Below are positions 52,579 to 59,830 of a stretch of DNA of 64,000 nt, piece after piece. Under the pieces are notes generated by a model. It worked only from the letters and a program-made list of their open reading frames with translations. It was not told where the DNA came from and searched no databases. Location: assembly GCA_965208945.1 (NCBI GenBank), contig OZ242366.1:4216001-4280000 (forward strand). Direction: 5' to 3'. The translations under genes were made by a program, and so were the position numbers. The stretch is from JAPPLB01 sp965208945 (GTDB taxonomy: Bacteria; Acidobacteriota; Terriglobia; Bryobacterales; UBA6623). Each line of letters begins with the position of its first letter. The first letter of the stretch is position 1.

Positions 52579-55194
52579 ATGAGTTCTCCCCGCGGCATGC
52601 CTGGGAAGGTCATAGCTCTCTTATTCATCAGCCTTACGGCGTACCCGCAAACGAGGGCCGACATCGGAGGCGCCGCGCACGAAGTGCTCGCGGAACACTG
52701 TCTGTCCTGCCATGGCTCGGCGAAGACGTCGGGGCTCGATCTTCGAAATCGCGAGGCGTTGCTGCGGGGAGGCGTTCGCGGACCGGCCGTGGTTGCGGGC
52801 CAAACCGAGTCGAGCATGCTCTACCAAGCCGCGGCTCACCTTGGAGACCTGAAGATGCCGCCGGGGAGCGCCCATCCGTTACCTGACGATCAGCTCGACA
52901 TCCTGCGACGCTGGATTGACGCGGGCTCTCCCTACCCGATGGCGGAAAGCCCCTCCGGTTCGGACTTGGACGAAGAATGGTGGTCGTTCAAGACGCCCCG
53001 CCGTCCCGAAGCGCCGGAAGTCAAGGATGCCGATGCGGCGAACCCGATTGACGCTTTCGTATTCAAGAGGTGGGAGCAGAAGGGACTGCGCCACGCTCCA
53101 ACGGCAAGCAAGCAGGTGCTGGCAAGACGGGCCTATTTCGATTTGACCGGCCTGCCTCCGACACCGGAGGAGGTCAACCAATTCGTCACCGACGAATCGC
53201 CCGACGCTTACAAGAAACTGATCGACCGGCTTCTTGAATCGAAGCACTACGGGGAGCGCTGGGGCCGTCACTGGCTGGATGTCGTTCGTTACGCCGACAG
53301 CGGCGGTTTCGAGACCGACGAGTTTTATCCCGAGGCGTGGCGGTATCGGGACTACGTGATCAAGTCGTTCAACGAAGACAAACCCTTCGACCGGTTCGTC
53401 CAGGAGCAAATCGCCGCGGACGAGCTATGGCCGGACAACCTGGACCTCCATGACAGCAGTTACGCGATCCGCCCGGAGAAAGTGGAACACCTGGAGGCGC
53501 GCGTCGGAACCGGCCTCTATACATTCGGCACTGCCATTGGCGAGTCATATCTCGAAACGCAGCAGTTGCTTTATGAACGCTTCACGGATTGGGTCGACAC
53601 GACCGGGGCCGCCTTCATGGGACTCACGGTAGGTTGCGCCCGGTGTCACGATCACAAGTTCGATCCGATCACTCAGGAAGAGTACTTCCGGCTGCAAGCG
53701 ATATTTGCAGCAAGTCAACCCGTCCGCCTTTCGGTGGTCACGAAGATGACGGAGTTTCACCGGAACGAGGCCTACCCGCGTTACATCGCGCTCGATGAGA
53801 GCCGCAATGCCTACGAACTGTTTCTCGATCGTGTCAAACAACGTCTCGTCGACGAAAAGAAGAAGGAATTCGATGCGGCCGCGGCCGCTGCGTTCGATGT
53901 GCCGGAAGAAGACCGATCCGCCGAGCAGAAGAAGCTTGCCGCACCTCTGGTCGAGGCGGTTGCCGGGATCAAACCCGAGGAACAGTTGAGTGCCGAGGAA
54001 GAAACCGAGAAGACCCGGTTACAGCTTGCGATCGCCGATGCAGTGATTGCGGTTCCTCGAAAAGACGCCTCGCACAGCGTCCGCTTCGATGCGTTGTTCG
54101 ACATCCCCTCGGCGATGGTGCTGGGACCGGTCCTGCCGGAGTTGATCCCCGAGACCCACGTTCTCGAGAGAGGAGACCTCGGAAGCCGCAAGGCCAAGGT
54201 GGGTCCCGGCCTGCCCGCCTCGCTCAGCCGTGGGGACGAGTTCGAGAACCGGGACCCGAACGGCCTGCGGTATCGCAAGAAGCTGGCCCTGTGGCTTACG
54301 AGTCCCGACCATCCGCTTGTTGCCCGGGTGATTGTCAATCGCCTATGGCAGTGGCATTTCGGGCGCGGGATCGTCGGCAGCGCCAATGATTTCGGCCGGC
54401 AGGGGCAACCGCCGACCCATCCCGAACTGCTTGATTGGCTGGCCGCCGAATTCGTCGCTCGCGGCTGGAGCCTCAAATCGATGCACCGGCTGATGATGAC
54501 GTCTTATGTCTATCAAATGTCGAGTCAATTCTCGAGCCGGGAGAATCTTGCCATCGACGAAGACAACCGCTATCTGTGGCGCGCCAACCGGCGGCGCCTG
54601 GAAGCGGAGGCCGTTTGGGACGCGATCCATGCGGTGGCGGGCACCCTGAACCGGAAGATGGGAGGGCGCCCCTTCGTGCCGCCGCTTTCCGACGCTGAGC
54701 TTGCTCCGCTGCGCAACAAATGGTGGTGGACGGTTCCGGCCGACCCGGCGGACCACTCGCGGCGGGGAGTCTACATGCTGGCGCGCCGCACCTTCCCGTT
54801 CCCGATGTTCGACAAGTTCGACACGCCGGATCCGGCCGTGAGCAGCTCGGGCAGGGAAGTGACCACGGTCGCTCCGCAGTCGCTGTTCCTGCTCAACAAT
54901 CCGATCGTCTTCCAGCAGGCAATGGAGCTTGCTGGCCGGCTCGTCCGGGAAGCTGGGGAAGACCCTGACGCAAGGGTCGATCTTCTGTGGCGCATCAGTT
55001 TCGCGCGGCCTCCCACGGATTCCGAAAAGAGGGAGGCGATCGAACTGCTGGGGTCTGCTACCCCCGAGGGATGGAAAGAGAGGCCGGACAAGCTCCCCGC
55101 GAGCCTGGAGAACATCGATCCGGCAGCGGCGAGAGTGTTGACGGAGCTTTGCCTGACGGTCTTTAATCTGAATGAGTTTCTATTTGTCGATTGA
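52579..55194 (+). CDS. PSD1 protein: cytochrome C domain, DUF1549 and DUF1553
   Basis: About 871 residues from ATG 52579; ATG 52597 fits equally well, and the frame is open back to 52396 in repeat sequence. Signal GKVIALLFISLTAYPQTRA. CLSCH lies at residues 41-45. DUF1549 has YGERWGRHWLDVVRYADSGG and CARCHDHKFDPITQEEYF near residue 353. DUF1553 has LVARVIVNRLWQWHFGRGIV and THPELLDWLAAEFVARGW. An Ala/Glu-rich helical linker (KKKEFDAAAAAAFDVPEEDR) lies between them. It is followed by its DUF1501 partner and a small secreted protein, with 4-base overlaps or near overlaps. Confidence 0.93.
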   Translation: MSSPRGMPGKVIALLFISLTAYPQTRADIGGAAHEVLAEHCLSCHGSAKTSGLDLRNREALLRGGVRGPAVVAGQTESSMLYQAAAHLGDLKMPPGSAHPLPDDQLDILRRWIDAGSPYPMAESPSGSDLDEEWWSFKTPRRPEAPEVKDADAANPIDAFVFKRWEQKGLRHAPTASKQVLARRAYFDLTGLPPTPEEVNQFVTDESPDAYKKLIDRLLESKHYGERWGRHWLDVVRYADSGGFETDEFYPEAWRYRDYVIKSFNEDKPFDRFVQEQIAADELWPDNLDLHDSSYAIRPEKVEHLEARVGTGLYTFGTAIGESYLETQQLLYERFTDWVDTTGAAFMGLTVGCARCHDHKFDPITQEEYFRLQAIFAASQPVRLSVVTKMTEFHRNEAYPRYIALDESRNAYELFLDRVKQRLVDEKKKEFDAAAAAAFDVPEEDRSAEQKKLAAPLVEAVAGIKPEEQLSAEEETEKTRLQLAIADAVIAVPRKDASHSVRFDALFDIPSAMVLGPVLPELIPETHVLERGDLGSRKAKVGPGLPASLSRGDEFENRDPNGLRYRKKLALWLTSPDHPLVARVIVNRLWQWHFGRGIVGSANDFGRQGQPPTHPELLDWLAAEFVARGWSLKSMHRLMMTSYVYQMSSQFSSRENLAIDEDNRYLWRANRRRLEAEAVWDAIHAVAGTLNRKMGGRPFVPPLSDAELAPLRNKWWWTVPADPADHSRRGVYMLARRTFPFPMFDKFDTPDPAVSSSGREVTTVAPQSLFLLNNPIVFQQAMELAGRLVREAGEDPDARVDLLWRISFARPPTDSEKREAIELLGSATPEGWKERPDKLPASLENIDPAAARVLTELCLTVFNLNEFLFVD

Positions 55195-55199
55195 GTCCG

Positions 55200-56654
55200 A
55201 TGTCCAGTTCATCCACTAGCGGAGTGTGGGTCCGCTCGCGCAGACAGTTCCTGCAGAAGTCCGCGTTCGGATTCGGATCGCTGGCGCTGGGCCATCTGCT
55301 CGACCGGGACGGCGCTGTATTCGCCGCCGAGACGGCATCAAGCCGGGCGAACCCGTTACGCGCCAAGAAGCCTCATTTCCCCGCCAAAGCGAAGAGTGTC
55401 ATCTTCCTCTTCCTGCAAGGAGGGCTGAGCCAAGTCGACAGCTTCGATCCCAAGCCGGCGCTGGCCCGGTGGGACGGCAAATTGCTTCCCGCGGAGTACC
55501 AGGACGGCAAGCTGCTGCTGGCGCAAATCAACGCCTTCGAAGCAAAGTTCATGCAGACCCGCCGGACGTTCAAGAAACGAGGCCAGTCCGGCATCGAGAT
55601 TTCCGATCTCTTCGAGCAAACGGCCGAGCTGGCGGATGAGCTGGCCGTCATCCGGTCCTGCTATCACGAATCCTTCATCCACGGACCTGCTCTCAGCATG
55701 TTGAACACCGGCTCGCTTCGGCTGGGCGCGCCGAGCCTGGGAGCGTGGACGTTGTATGGCATGGGGAGTGAATCCGACAGCCTGCCGGCCTATGTGGTGA
55801 TGACCGACAACTACCTGCGGTCGAGCAAGTCCCTGTATGGAACGGGGTTCCTGCCGGCCACCTACCAGGGCACTCTAGTTTCGACGGTGGGACCCGCCTT
55901 CGAGAACCTGAGTCCATCGCCGCACATCGGCCTCGGAAGACAGCGCAGGATCCTGGACCAGGTGCATCGCTGGAACCGGCGACATCTCGAAACGCGCGAG
56001 GACGATAGCCGGCTCGACGCCCGTATGAACAACTACGAGCTGGCGTTCCGCATGCAGATGGCCGCGCCGGAACTGGTCGATCTATCGAAGGAGCCGGACC
56101 ACGTTCGGGAACTCTACGGACTGTCGGGAAAGCAGACGGCTCGATTTGGCGGCATGTGCCTGCTGGCGCGCCGCATGGTCGAACGCGGCGTGCGCTTCGT
56201 TCAACTGTACAGCAGCGGTTGGGACGGGCATAGCGAGTGCGACAAGGGTCACCTCAAGGTGGCGGCGAAGATGGACCGACCCGTCGCCGGCCTCATCAAA
56301 GACCTGAAGCAGCGCGGTTTGCTCGAAAGCACTCTTGTGGTTTGCGTAGGAGAATTCGGCCGCACCCCGGTCATGCAAGGCAGCAATGGGCGCGACCACA
56401 ATCCCTACGGATTCAGCGCCTGGATGGCCGGCGGAGGCGTTCGGGGCGGCAAGGTGATCGGGGCCACAGACGAGTTCGGTTTCGCCGCGGTGGAAGACCG
56501 GATTCACGTCAATGCCCTGCACGCGACCATGCTCGAACTCCTGGGCCTCGACCACAAGAGGCTGACCTACTTTTTCGAGGGGCTTGAAAGGAGGGCCACC
56601 GGCGTGGGCGAGACGGGGAACCACAGCATCGCGTCCCGCCTGCTGGAGGGATGA
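55200..56654 (+). CDS. DUF1501 family protein
   Basis: About 484 residues from ATG 55200; TTG 55191 overlaps the previous stop and is possible. Tat-like signal SRRQFLQKSAFGFGSLALGH. Signatures include KAKSVIFLFLQGGLSQVDSF, VVCVGEFGRTPVMQ, GRDHNPYGFSAWMAGGGV and VNALHATMLELLGLDHKRLT. The stop overlaps the next start as ATGA. It is the partner of the upstream PSD1. Confidence 0.93.
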   Translation: MSSSSTSGVWVRSRRQFLQKSAFGFGSLALGHLLDRDGAVFAAETASSRANPLRAKKPHFPAKAKSVIFLFLQGGLSQVDSFDPKPALARWDGKLLPAEYQDGKLLLAQINAFEAKFMQTRRTFKKRGQSGIEISDLFEQTAELADELAVIRSCYHESFIHGPALSMLNTGSLRLGAPSLGAWTLYGMGSESDSLPAYVVMTDNYLRSSKSLYGTGFLPATYQGTLVSTVGPAFENLSPSPHIGLGRQRRILDQVHRWNRRHLETREDDSRLDARMNNYELAFRMQMAAPELVDLSKEPDHVRELYGLSGKQTARFGGMCLLARRMVERGVRFVQLYSSGWDGHSECDKGHLKVAAKMDRPVAGLIKDLKQRGLLESTLVVCVGEFGRTPVMQGSNGRDHNPYGFSAWMAGGGVRGGKVIGATDEFGFAAVEDRIHVNALHATMLELLGLDHKRLTYFFEGLERRATGVGETGNHSIASRLLEG

Positions 56655-57190
56655 ACCGCAGTCAACGATTGCTCATTCTTACGGCGCTGGCGGCGTTGGT
56701 ATCGAACCATGTCCAGGCGGCGGATGAGGGCGGAAACGAGACTGGGGCGCCTGCCTTCGAAAACGTGATTCGCCTGCCGCAAGACTTGTACACGCAAGAT
56801 GGCCGGTTGCTCGAGCAGGGCATGTACCGCGTGAGGGCGCAGTTCGACGGGGAGCAGCCGACGCTGGTTTTCGAAAGCTCCGACCTGGAACAGACGACGA
56901 TCGAGGGGAAGCCGAGGGAGCGTATTCGACAGGACGCCCCCAACGTTCCCATCGCGGGCACGATGTTCCTGCGTTCAACCGACAACCCCGTCGGAACGGA
57001 CGCCGAACGGCACCACAGCAAGACGGGACATCCTCAGTATCAGGAAACAGAACGAGACTGGAAGGCAGCGCTGCGGATGTACCGGCATGCGGACACCCAA
57101 AAGAAAGATGTCCTGCTGCTCTTTCAAAGGCGGTTGCCCGGAGCACGCTGGGAGTCGATAGAGTACCGGGTTTTTTCGAGCAGGCCATAG
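56651..57190 (+). CDS. Small secreted protein of unknown function
   Basis: A 179-residue protein whose ATG overlaps the DUF1501 stop (ATGA). Signal peptide LLILTALAALVSNHVQAADE. The mature part reads like a beta-rich domain: NVIRLPQDLYTQDG, LEQGMYRVRAQFDGEQPTLV and KDVLLLFQRRLPGARWESIE. I do not recognise a family. Its coupling makes it a third component of this PSD1-DUF1501 unit. It is the last intact gene before the RHS region. Confidence 0.75.
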   Translation: MNRSQRLLILTALAALVSNHVQAADEGGNETGAPAFENVIRLPQDLYTQDGRLLEQGMYRVRAQFDGEQPTLVFESSDLEQTTIEGKPRERIRQDAPNVPIAGTMFLRSTDNPVGTDAERHHSKTGHPQYQETERDWKAALRMYRHADTQKKDVLLLFQRRLPGARWESIEYRVFSSRP

Positions 57191-57223
57191 CAGCCCGTGG
57201 CAAAAGTTACGCGGGCGGCGTTA

Positions 57224-57324
57224 CGCGCCGCCGGTCTGCTGCGAGCTGCCCTTCACCCGTCCCAGCTTGTCGAAGCTCGTGTAGCGCGTCGTCGAGACCG
57301 TCGAGCGGGCGGCGGTCAGGCGGC
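57224..57324 (-). pseudogene. RHS core fragment, displaced
   Basis: About 100 bases nearly identical to the RHS gene at about 61583-61683. On the minus strand it encodes RLTAARSTVSTTRYTSFDKL then GRVKGSSQQTGGA and a stop, versus RLTAARSSLSTTRYTSFDKL in the intact gene. It has no start and is cut at both ends. It marks the far end of the orphan cassette array. Confidence 0.85.
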
Positions 57325-57368
57325 TGCGGCAGCGAGGGTCGGAGCGGGACTTTGGGCCCAGCCGCTAG
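57321..57368 (+). pseudogene. Mobilisation-gene tail remnant, copy 2
   Basis: On the plus strand it encodes RLRQRGSERDFGPSR and TAG, matching RQRQRGLERDTGPSR-stop at 58964-59011. It abuts the RHS fragment on one side and the downstream end of an immunity-like gene on the other, as does the larger copy. Confidence 0.65.
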
Positions 57369-57400
57369 TTGAATCTCTCCAGGGCCACCCTCCCGAGCTT

Positions 57401-57994
57401 TCATCTTGACTGCCTGGCGAGCCGGCGTCGGTATTTTTCGAGGGTTTTCTCCGTGGGTTTTTCGGCGAAGCGTTCCGGCGCTGGAGCGAAGTCTTTCAAG
57501 CTATAGCCCTCCAAGTGCAACCGCACGGCGGAGTGACCGATCCGCGCCATGCTCTGGCGATAGAAGCCCCGGGTCGCCTCTTTCACAAAGACCCGGTAGA
57601 AGTCTATGATTTCCGGATCCTCGCTGATTGTTTCGATTGCCCCTTGAATCACGACTTTGTTGGTCTCCATGACACCGCCGGGACGCCAAATAAGAGAGCG
57701 CTCCACGGTACGCCTGCCTATTTTGTATCTGGTTCTCCCATCCCAGAGTTCAAAGGGGCAAATCACAAGGTCCTCGGCCGAGATCAGTAGACGAAAATCC
57801 CGCTCACTAATCCAGTCTCCTTCGACGGCCTTGCCGAGGTCGGGGATCTCTTCACAGGAACGGAAGACAGCGAAGTCGGGGGAATTGCTGATTTCATCCA
57901 GGACATAGAAGATGGGTTGCTTGGCCTCTAACGCCTGCAACCCCAAGGCGAAGTCCTCGCGCGTCGCGAACGTGAAGATTTGTTTGGAGGCCAT
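57401..57994 (-). CDS. Candidate immunity protein of the orphan RHS tip
   Basis: A 197-residue cytoplasmic protein; ATG 57994 is preferred (GGGAGG eleven bases upstream), and GTG 58006 is an alternative. It follows the displaced toxin tip on the same strand by about 20 bases, the standard position for RHS immunity genes. The sequence (FTFATREDFALGLQALEAKQ, YVLDEISNSPDFAVFRSCEE, ETNKVVIQGAIETISEDPEI) matches no family I can name. Function is inferred from position only. Confidence 0.6.
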   Translation of the reverse strand: MASKQIFTFATREDFALGLQALEAKQPIFYVLDEISNSPDFAVFRSCEEIPDLGKAVEGDWISERDFRLLISAEDLVICPFELWDGRTRYKIGRRTVERSLIWRPGGVMETNKVVIQGAIETISEDPEIIDFYRVFVKEATRGFYRQSMARIGHSAVRLHLEGYSLKDFAPAPERFAEKPTEKTLEKYRRRLARQSR

Positions 57995-58016
57995 GGTCGG
58001 CCACACCTCCCGTCAG

Positions 58017-58427
58017 CTAGAGGTCCACCTCGTCAGAGCGTTTCCGCAGTTTCTGTTTCGGAACCAGGATCACGTTGGGGGACGATTCCCCTTTAGCCTC
58101 GAGATTCCTGATGAGCTTTTCAGTGGCGCGCATCTCCCGCTTCGTCGGTGTGACGCCGTCTTTCAAGGTGTCCACTGTTTGCACTCGGACCTTCGTCCCG
58201 TCCGAGAGTTCAACGGTCGCATCCACGAACGACGAGCCCTTGCGCGTTCCTGCGGCACTTTTGATGTACTCTTCCTTCTTGACGTTGGCGCCGCCCATCA
58301 CTTTACCACCCGGTTGTCCGGCCAACTCGCCAATCTTTTGATTCAGTTCGCGCGTGCTGGGATTGCCAAGCCGCCCACCAGCAGCTTTGAGCAACCGCCC
58401 TGCGTCCTTCAGGTCCGAGACGCTCAC
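58017..58427 (-). CDS. Displaced RHS C-terminal toxin tip
   Basis: A 136-residue frame (GTG 58427, stop TAG) that continues upstream without a stop into RHS-repeat sequence (58428-58556). The C-terminal part, SSFVDATVELSDGTKVRVQT, VDTLKDGVTPTKREMRA and NVILVPKQKL, resembles nuclease-like tips of polymorphic toxins; the acidic and basic residues would suit a PD-(D/E)xK-type fold, but this is tentative. It has no signal or N-terminal delivery domain, so it is probably silent unless recombined onto the intact RHS gene. Confidence 0.65.
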   Translation of the reverse strand: MSVSDLKDAGRLLKAAGGRLGNPSTRELNQKIGELAGQPGGKVMGGANVKKEEYIKSAAGTRKGSSFVDATVELSDGTKVRVQTVDTLKDGVTPTKREMRATEKLIRNLEAKGESSPNVILVPKQKLRKRSDEVDL

Positions 58428-58556
58428 CGGTAAGGCTTCAGAGAGCAGGGAAGCGCCTTTGAGGCGGTTGACCTTGTCGTAGGTGTAGGTCTGGGTCAGC
58501 GCGGTCAGGCTGGGCCGTGTGATGACCTGCTTGAGGACGTTGCCGTTGTTGTTGCT
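58428..58556 (-). pseudogene. RHS repeat remnant fused in frame to the orphan tip
   Basis: On the minus strand it encodes NNNGNVLKQVITRPSLTALT then QTYTYDKVNRL, followed directly by KGASLLSEALP and the tip. The intact RHS has NDNNGNVLKQIITRPSLTAL and QSYGYDKVNRL at about 61160-61260. Homology stops sharply at 58556, where a plus-strand gene fragment begins. Confidence 0.82.
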
Positions 58557-58664
58557 CTGCGGCAGTTGTCGAACGGCAGGTTCGTGGCGCTGCCGGAAGG
58601 GACGATCGAGGACCCGCCCTGGGCCGTGGCCGGCAGGCCTTCCGTCAGGCTTTCGAGCGAGTGA
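58557..58664 (+). pseudogene. C-terminal fragment of an unidentified plus-strand gene
   Basis: An open frame without a start, ending in GRFVALPEGTIEDPPWAVAG, RPSVRLSSE and TGA at 58662-58664, nine bases before the MbeD-like start. Truncated at the RHS junction. Its position just ahead of an MbeD-like gene suggests part of a mobilisation operon; I do not recognise the family. Confidence 0.4.
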
Positions 58665-58673
58665 AGGAGTTCT

Positions 58674-58910
58674 ATGACCGAGCTAGAAAAACGCTTGACG
58701 GACGCCTCGGGCGCCCTCGCCGCGCAATACGAGCAGGAGCATGAGCGGCAGGCCGAGCAGAACGAGGCTTTCGAAGAACAGATGAAGCGGCTCGAAACGC
58801 AGGCCGAGGACTTGCGACGGCAGCAAGAGTGGACCGTGGGGTTGGCCGAGGACTTGCAGCAGCCGTTGAGCGAGTTCGAACGGCAAGTCGAACTCTTGGC
58901 GGCGGGCTAG
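58674..58910 (+). CDS. Small coiled-coil protein, MbeD/MobD-like
   Basis: A 78-residue protein with AAGGAG five bases before its ATG, a good ribosome site. It is almost wholly coiled coil: MTELEKRLTDASGALAAQYE, QEHERQAEQNEAFEEQMKRL and QTEAEDLRRQQEW-like heptads. Size, MTELE start and composition resemble MbeD/MobD proteins of mobilisable plasmids. It is antisense to the direction of the RHS locus and sits at a cassette junction, so it is probably a relic of a mobilisation module. Low sequence complexity limits certainty. Confidence 0.5.
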   Translation: MTELEKRLTDASGALAAQYEQEHERQAEQNEAFEEQMKRLETQAEDLRRQQEWTVGLAEDLQQPLSEFERQVELLAAG

Positions 58911-59011
58911 CGGAAGATCGCGGACGTTTTGAGCGGGGAGTGAAGCGTATCCGGGAGATCAGCCGGCAACGGCAGCGAGGCCTGGAAAGGGACACCGGAC
59001 CCAGCCGCTAG
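58911..59011 (+). pseudogene. Mobilisation-gene tail remnant, copy 1
   Basis: In a different frame from the MbeD-like gene, the plus strand encodes EDRGRFERGVKRIREISRQR, QRGLERDTGPSR and TAG. The last 16 codons match the remnant at 57321-57368. It could be the basic tail of a relaxase or a frameshifted end of the coiled-coil gene. Confidence 0.5.
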
Positions 59012-59019
59012 GGCCAAAA

Positions 59020-59712
59020 TCAGGCCGTGAGAAGGCCCTGAGCCTGGAGTTTTCTGCGGCTTCGCTCGATCAGTTCGTCGTCCTCGAGATCCCGGACCAG
59101 CGCCTCGAACCGATCGCTGTAGAATCCTTCACTGATCCTTTTCATGGCTTTGCTATATGTCGCTGCCAGGTCATCATAATCGGGGCGTTGATTGAGCCGG
59201 GCTGCGATCAGGCCGTTGGAACACTTCACCCAGGGCATTATGTAGTGGACACTGTAAAGTTCCTTGTTCAGCAACGAATCAACCGCCGCCACCGACGAGT
59301 ACTTGTCAAAATAGGGCGCGGCAACCGTGTCGAACACTGATTCGATCAGGGCGGCGATCCGTGGAACGTGATCGACATCGCCTAGGTCATACTGGAACTG
59401 ATCGAGGTCTTCGGAGAGCCGCCAGAGCGAAACTGATAAGGTCGATGTTGAGCTCTGATACTGTTTCTCGAAGCCGGATGTGCGATGGAAGACCCTTTCC
59501 ACCTCGTCGATTCTGATATCCACTGCGGGCCGTACACTGAAATGATTACCATAGTCGATAAACTCCAAGTAGTAAGCTTGTTTTAAGCCAGGCTGCTTTA
59601 GTTTAAACCCATGTAGAGATTTCACGAGCGGGATTCCGCGGGTGGCCATTCTCGGCTCGAGGGTCTTCATGAGCTCGGCCCGTGCGAGAGCTTTTGACAT
59701 GTCTGGATCCAC
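59020..59712 (-). CDS. Candidate immunity protein of the RHS toxin
   Basis: A 230-residue cytoplasmic protein directly downstream of the intact RHS gene on the same strand (118-base gap). GTG 59712 or ATG 59700 may start it; AAGG lies before the GTG. It is rich in acidic and aromatic residues (YYLEFIDYGNHFSVRPAVDI, DQFQYDLGDVDHVPRIAALI, HYIMPWVKCSNGLIAARL). No family is recognised. The immunity role is inferred from position, as for the second cassette. Confidence 0.6.
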   Translation of the reverse strand: MDPDMSKALARAELMKTLEPRMATRGIPLVKSLHGFKLKQPGLKQAYYLEFIDYGNHFSVRPAVDIRIDEVERVFHRTSGFEKQYQSSTSTLSVSLWRLSEDLDQFQYDLGDVDHVPRIAALIESVFDTVAAPYFDKYSSVAAVDSLLNKELYSVHYIMPWVKCSNGLIAARLNQRPDYDDLAATYSKAMKRISEGFYSDRFEALVRDLEDDELIERSRRKLQAQGLLTA

Positions 59713-59830
59713 TTTCCCTTTCGACGATTATAGGCCGGTCCTCACCGATGAGAGTTCGCATCGCCGCACTGCCGGCGCGTCTCCGATCACCCAGGCGAAT
59801 CTGCGAAGCCAGAAAATCTCACAGTGATTC

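Noticed and set aside
57197..57409. 70-residue plus-strand open frame
   Set aside because: It is the antisense of an RHS core scrap plus a mobilisation tail remnant; no independent support.
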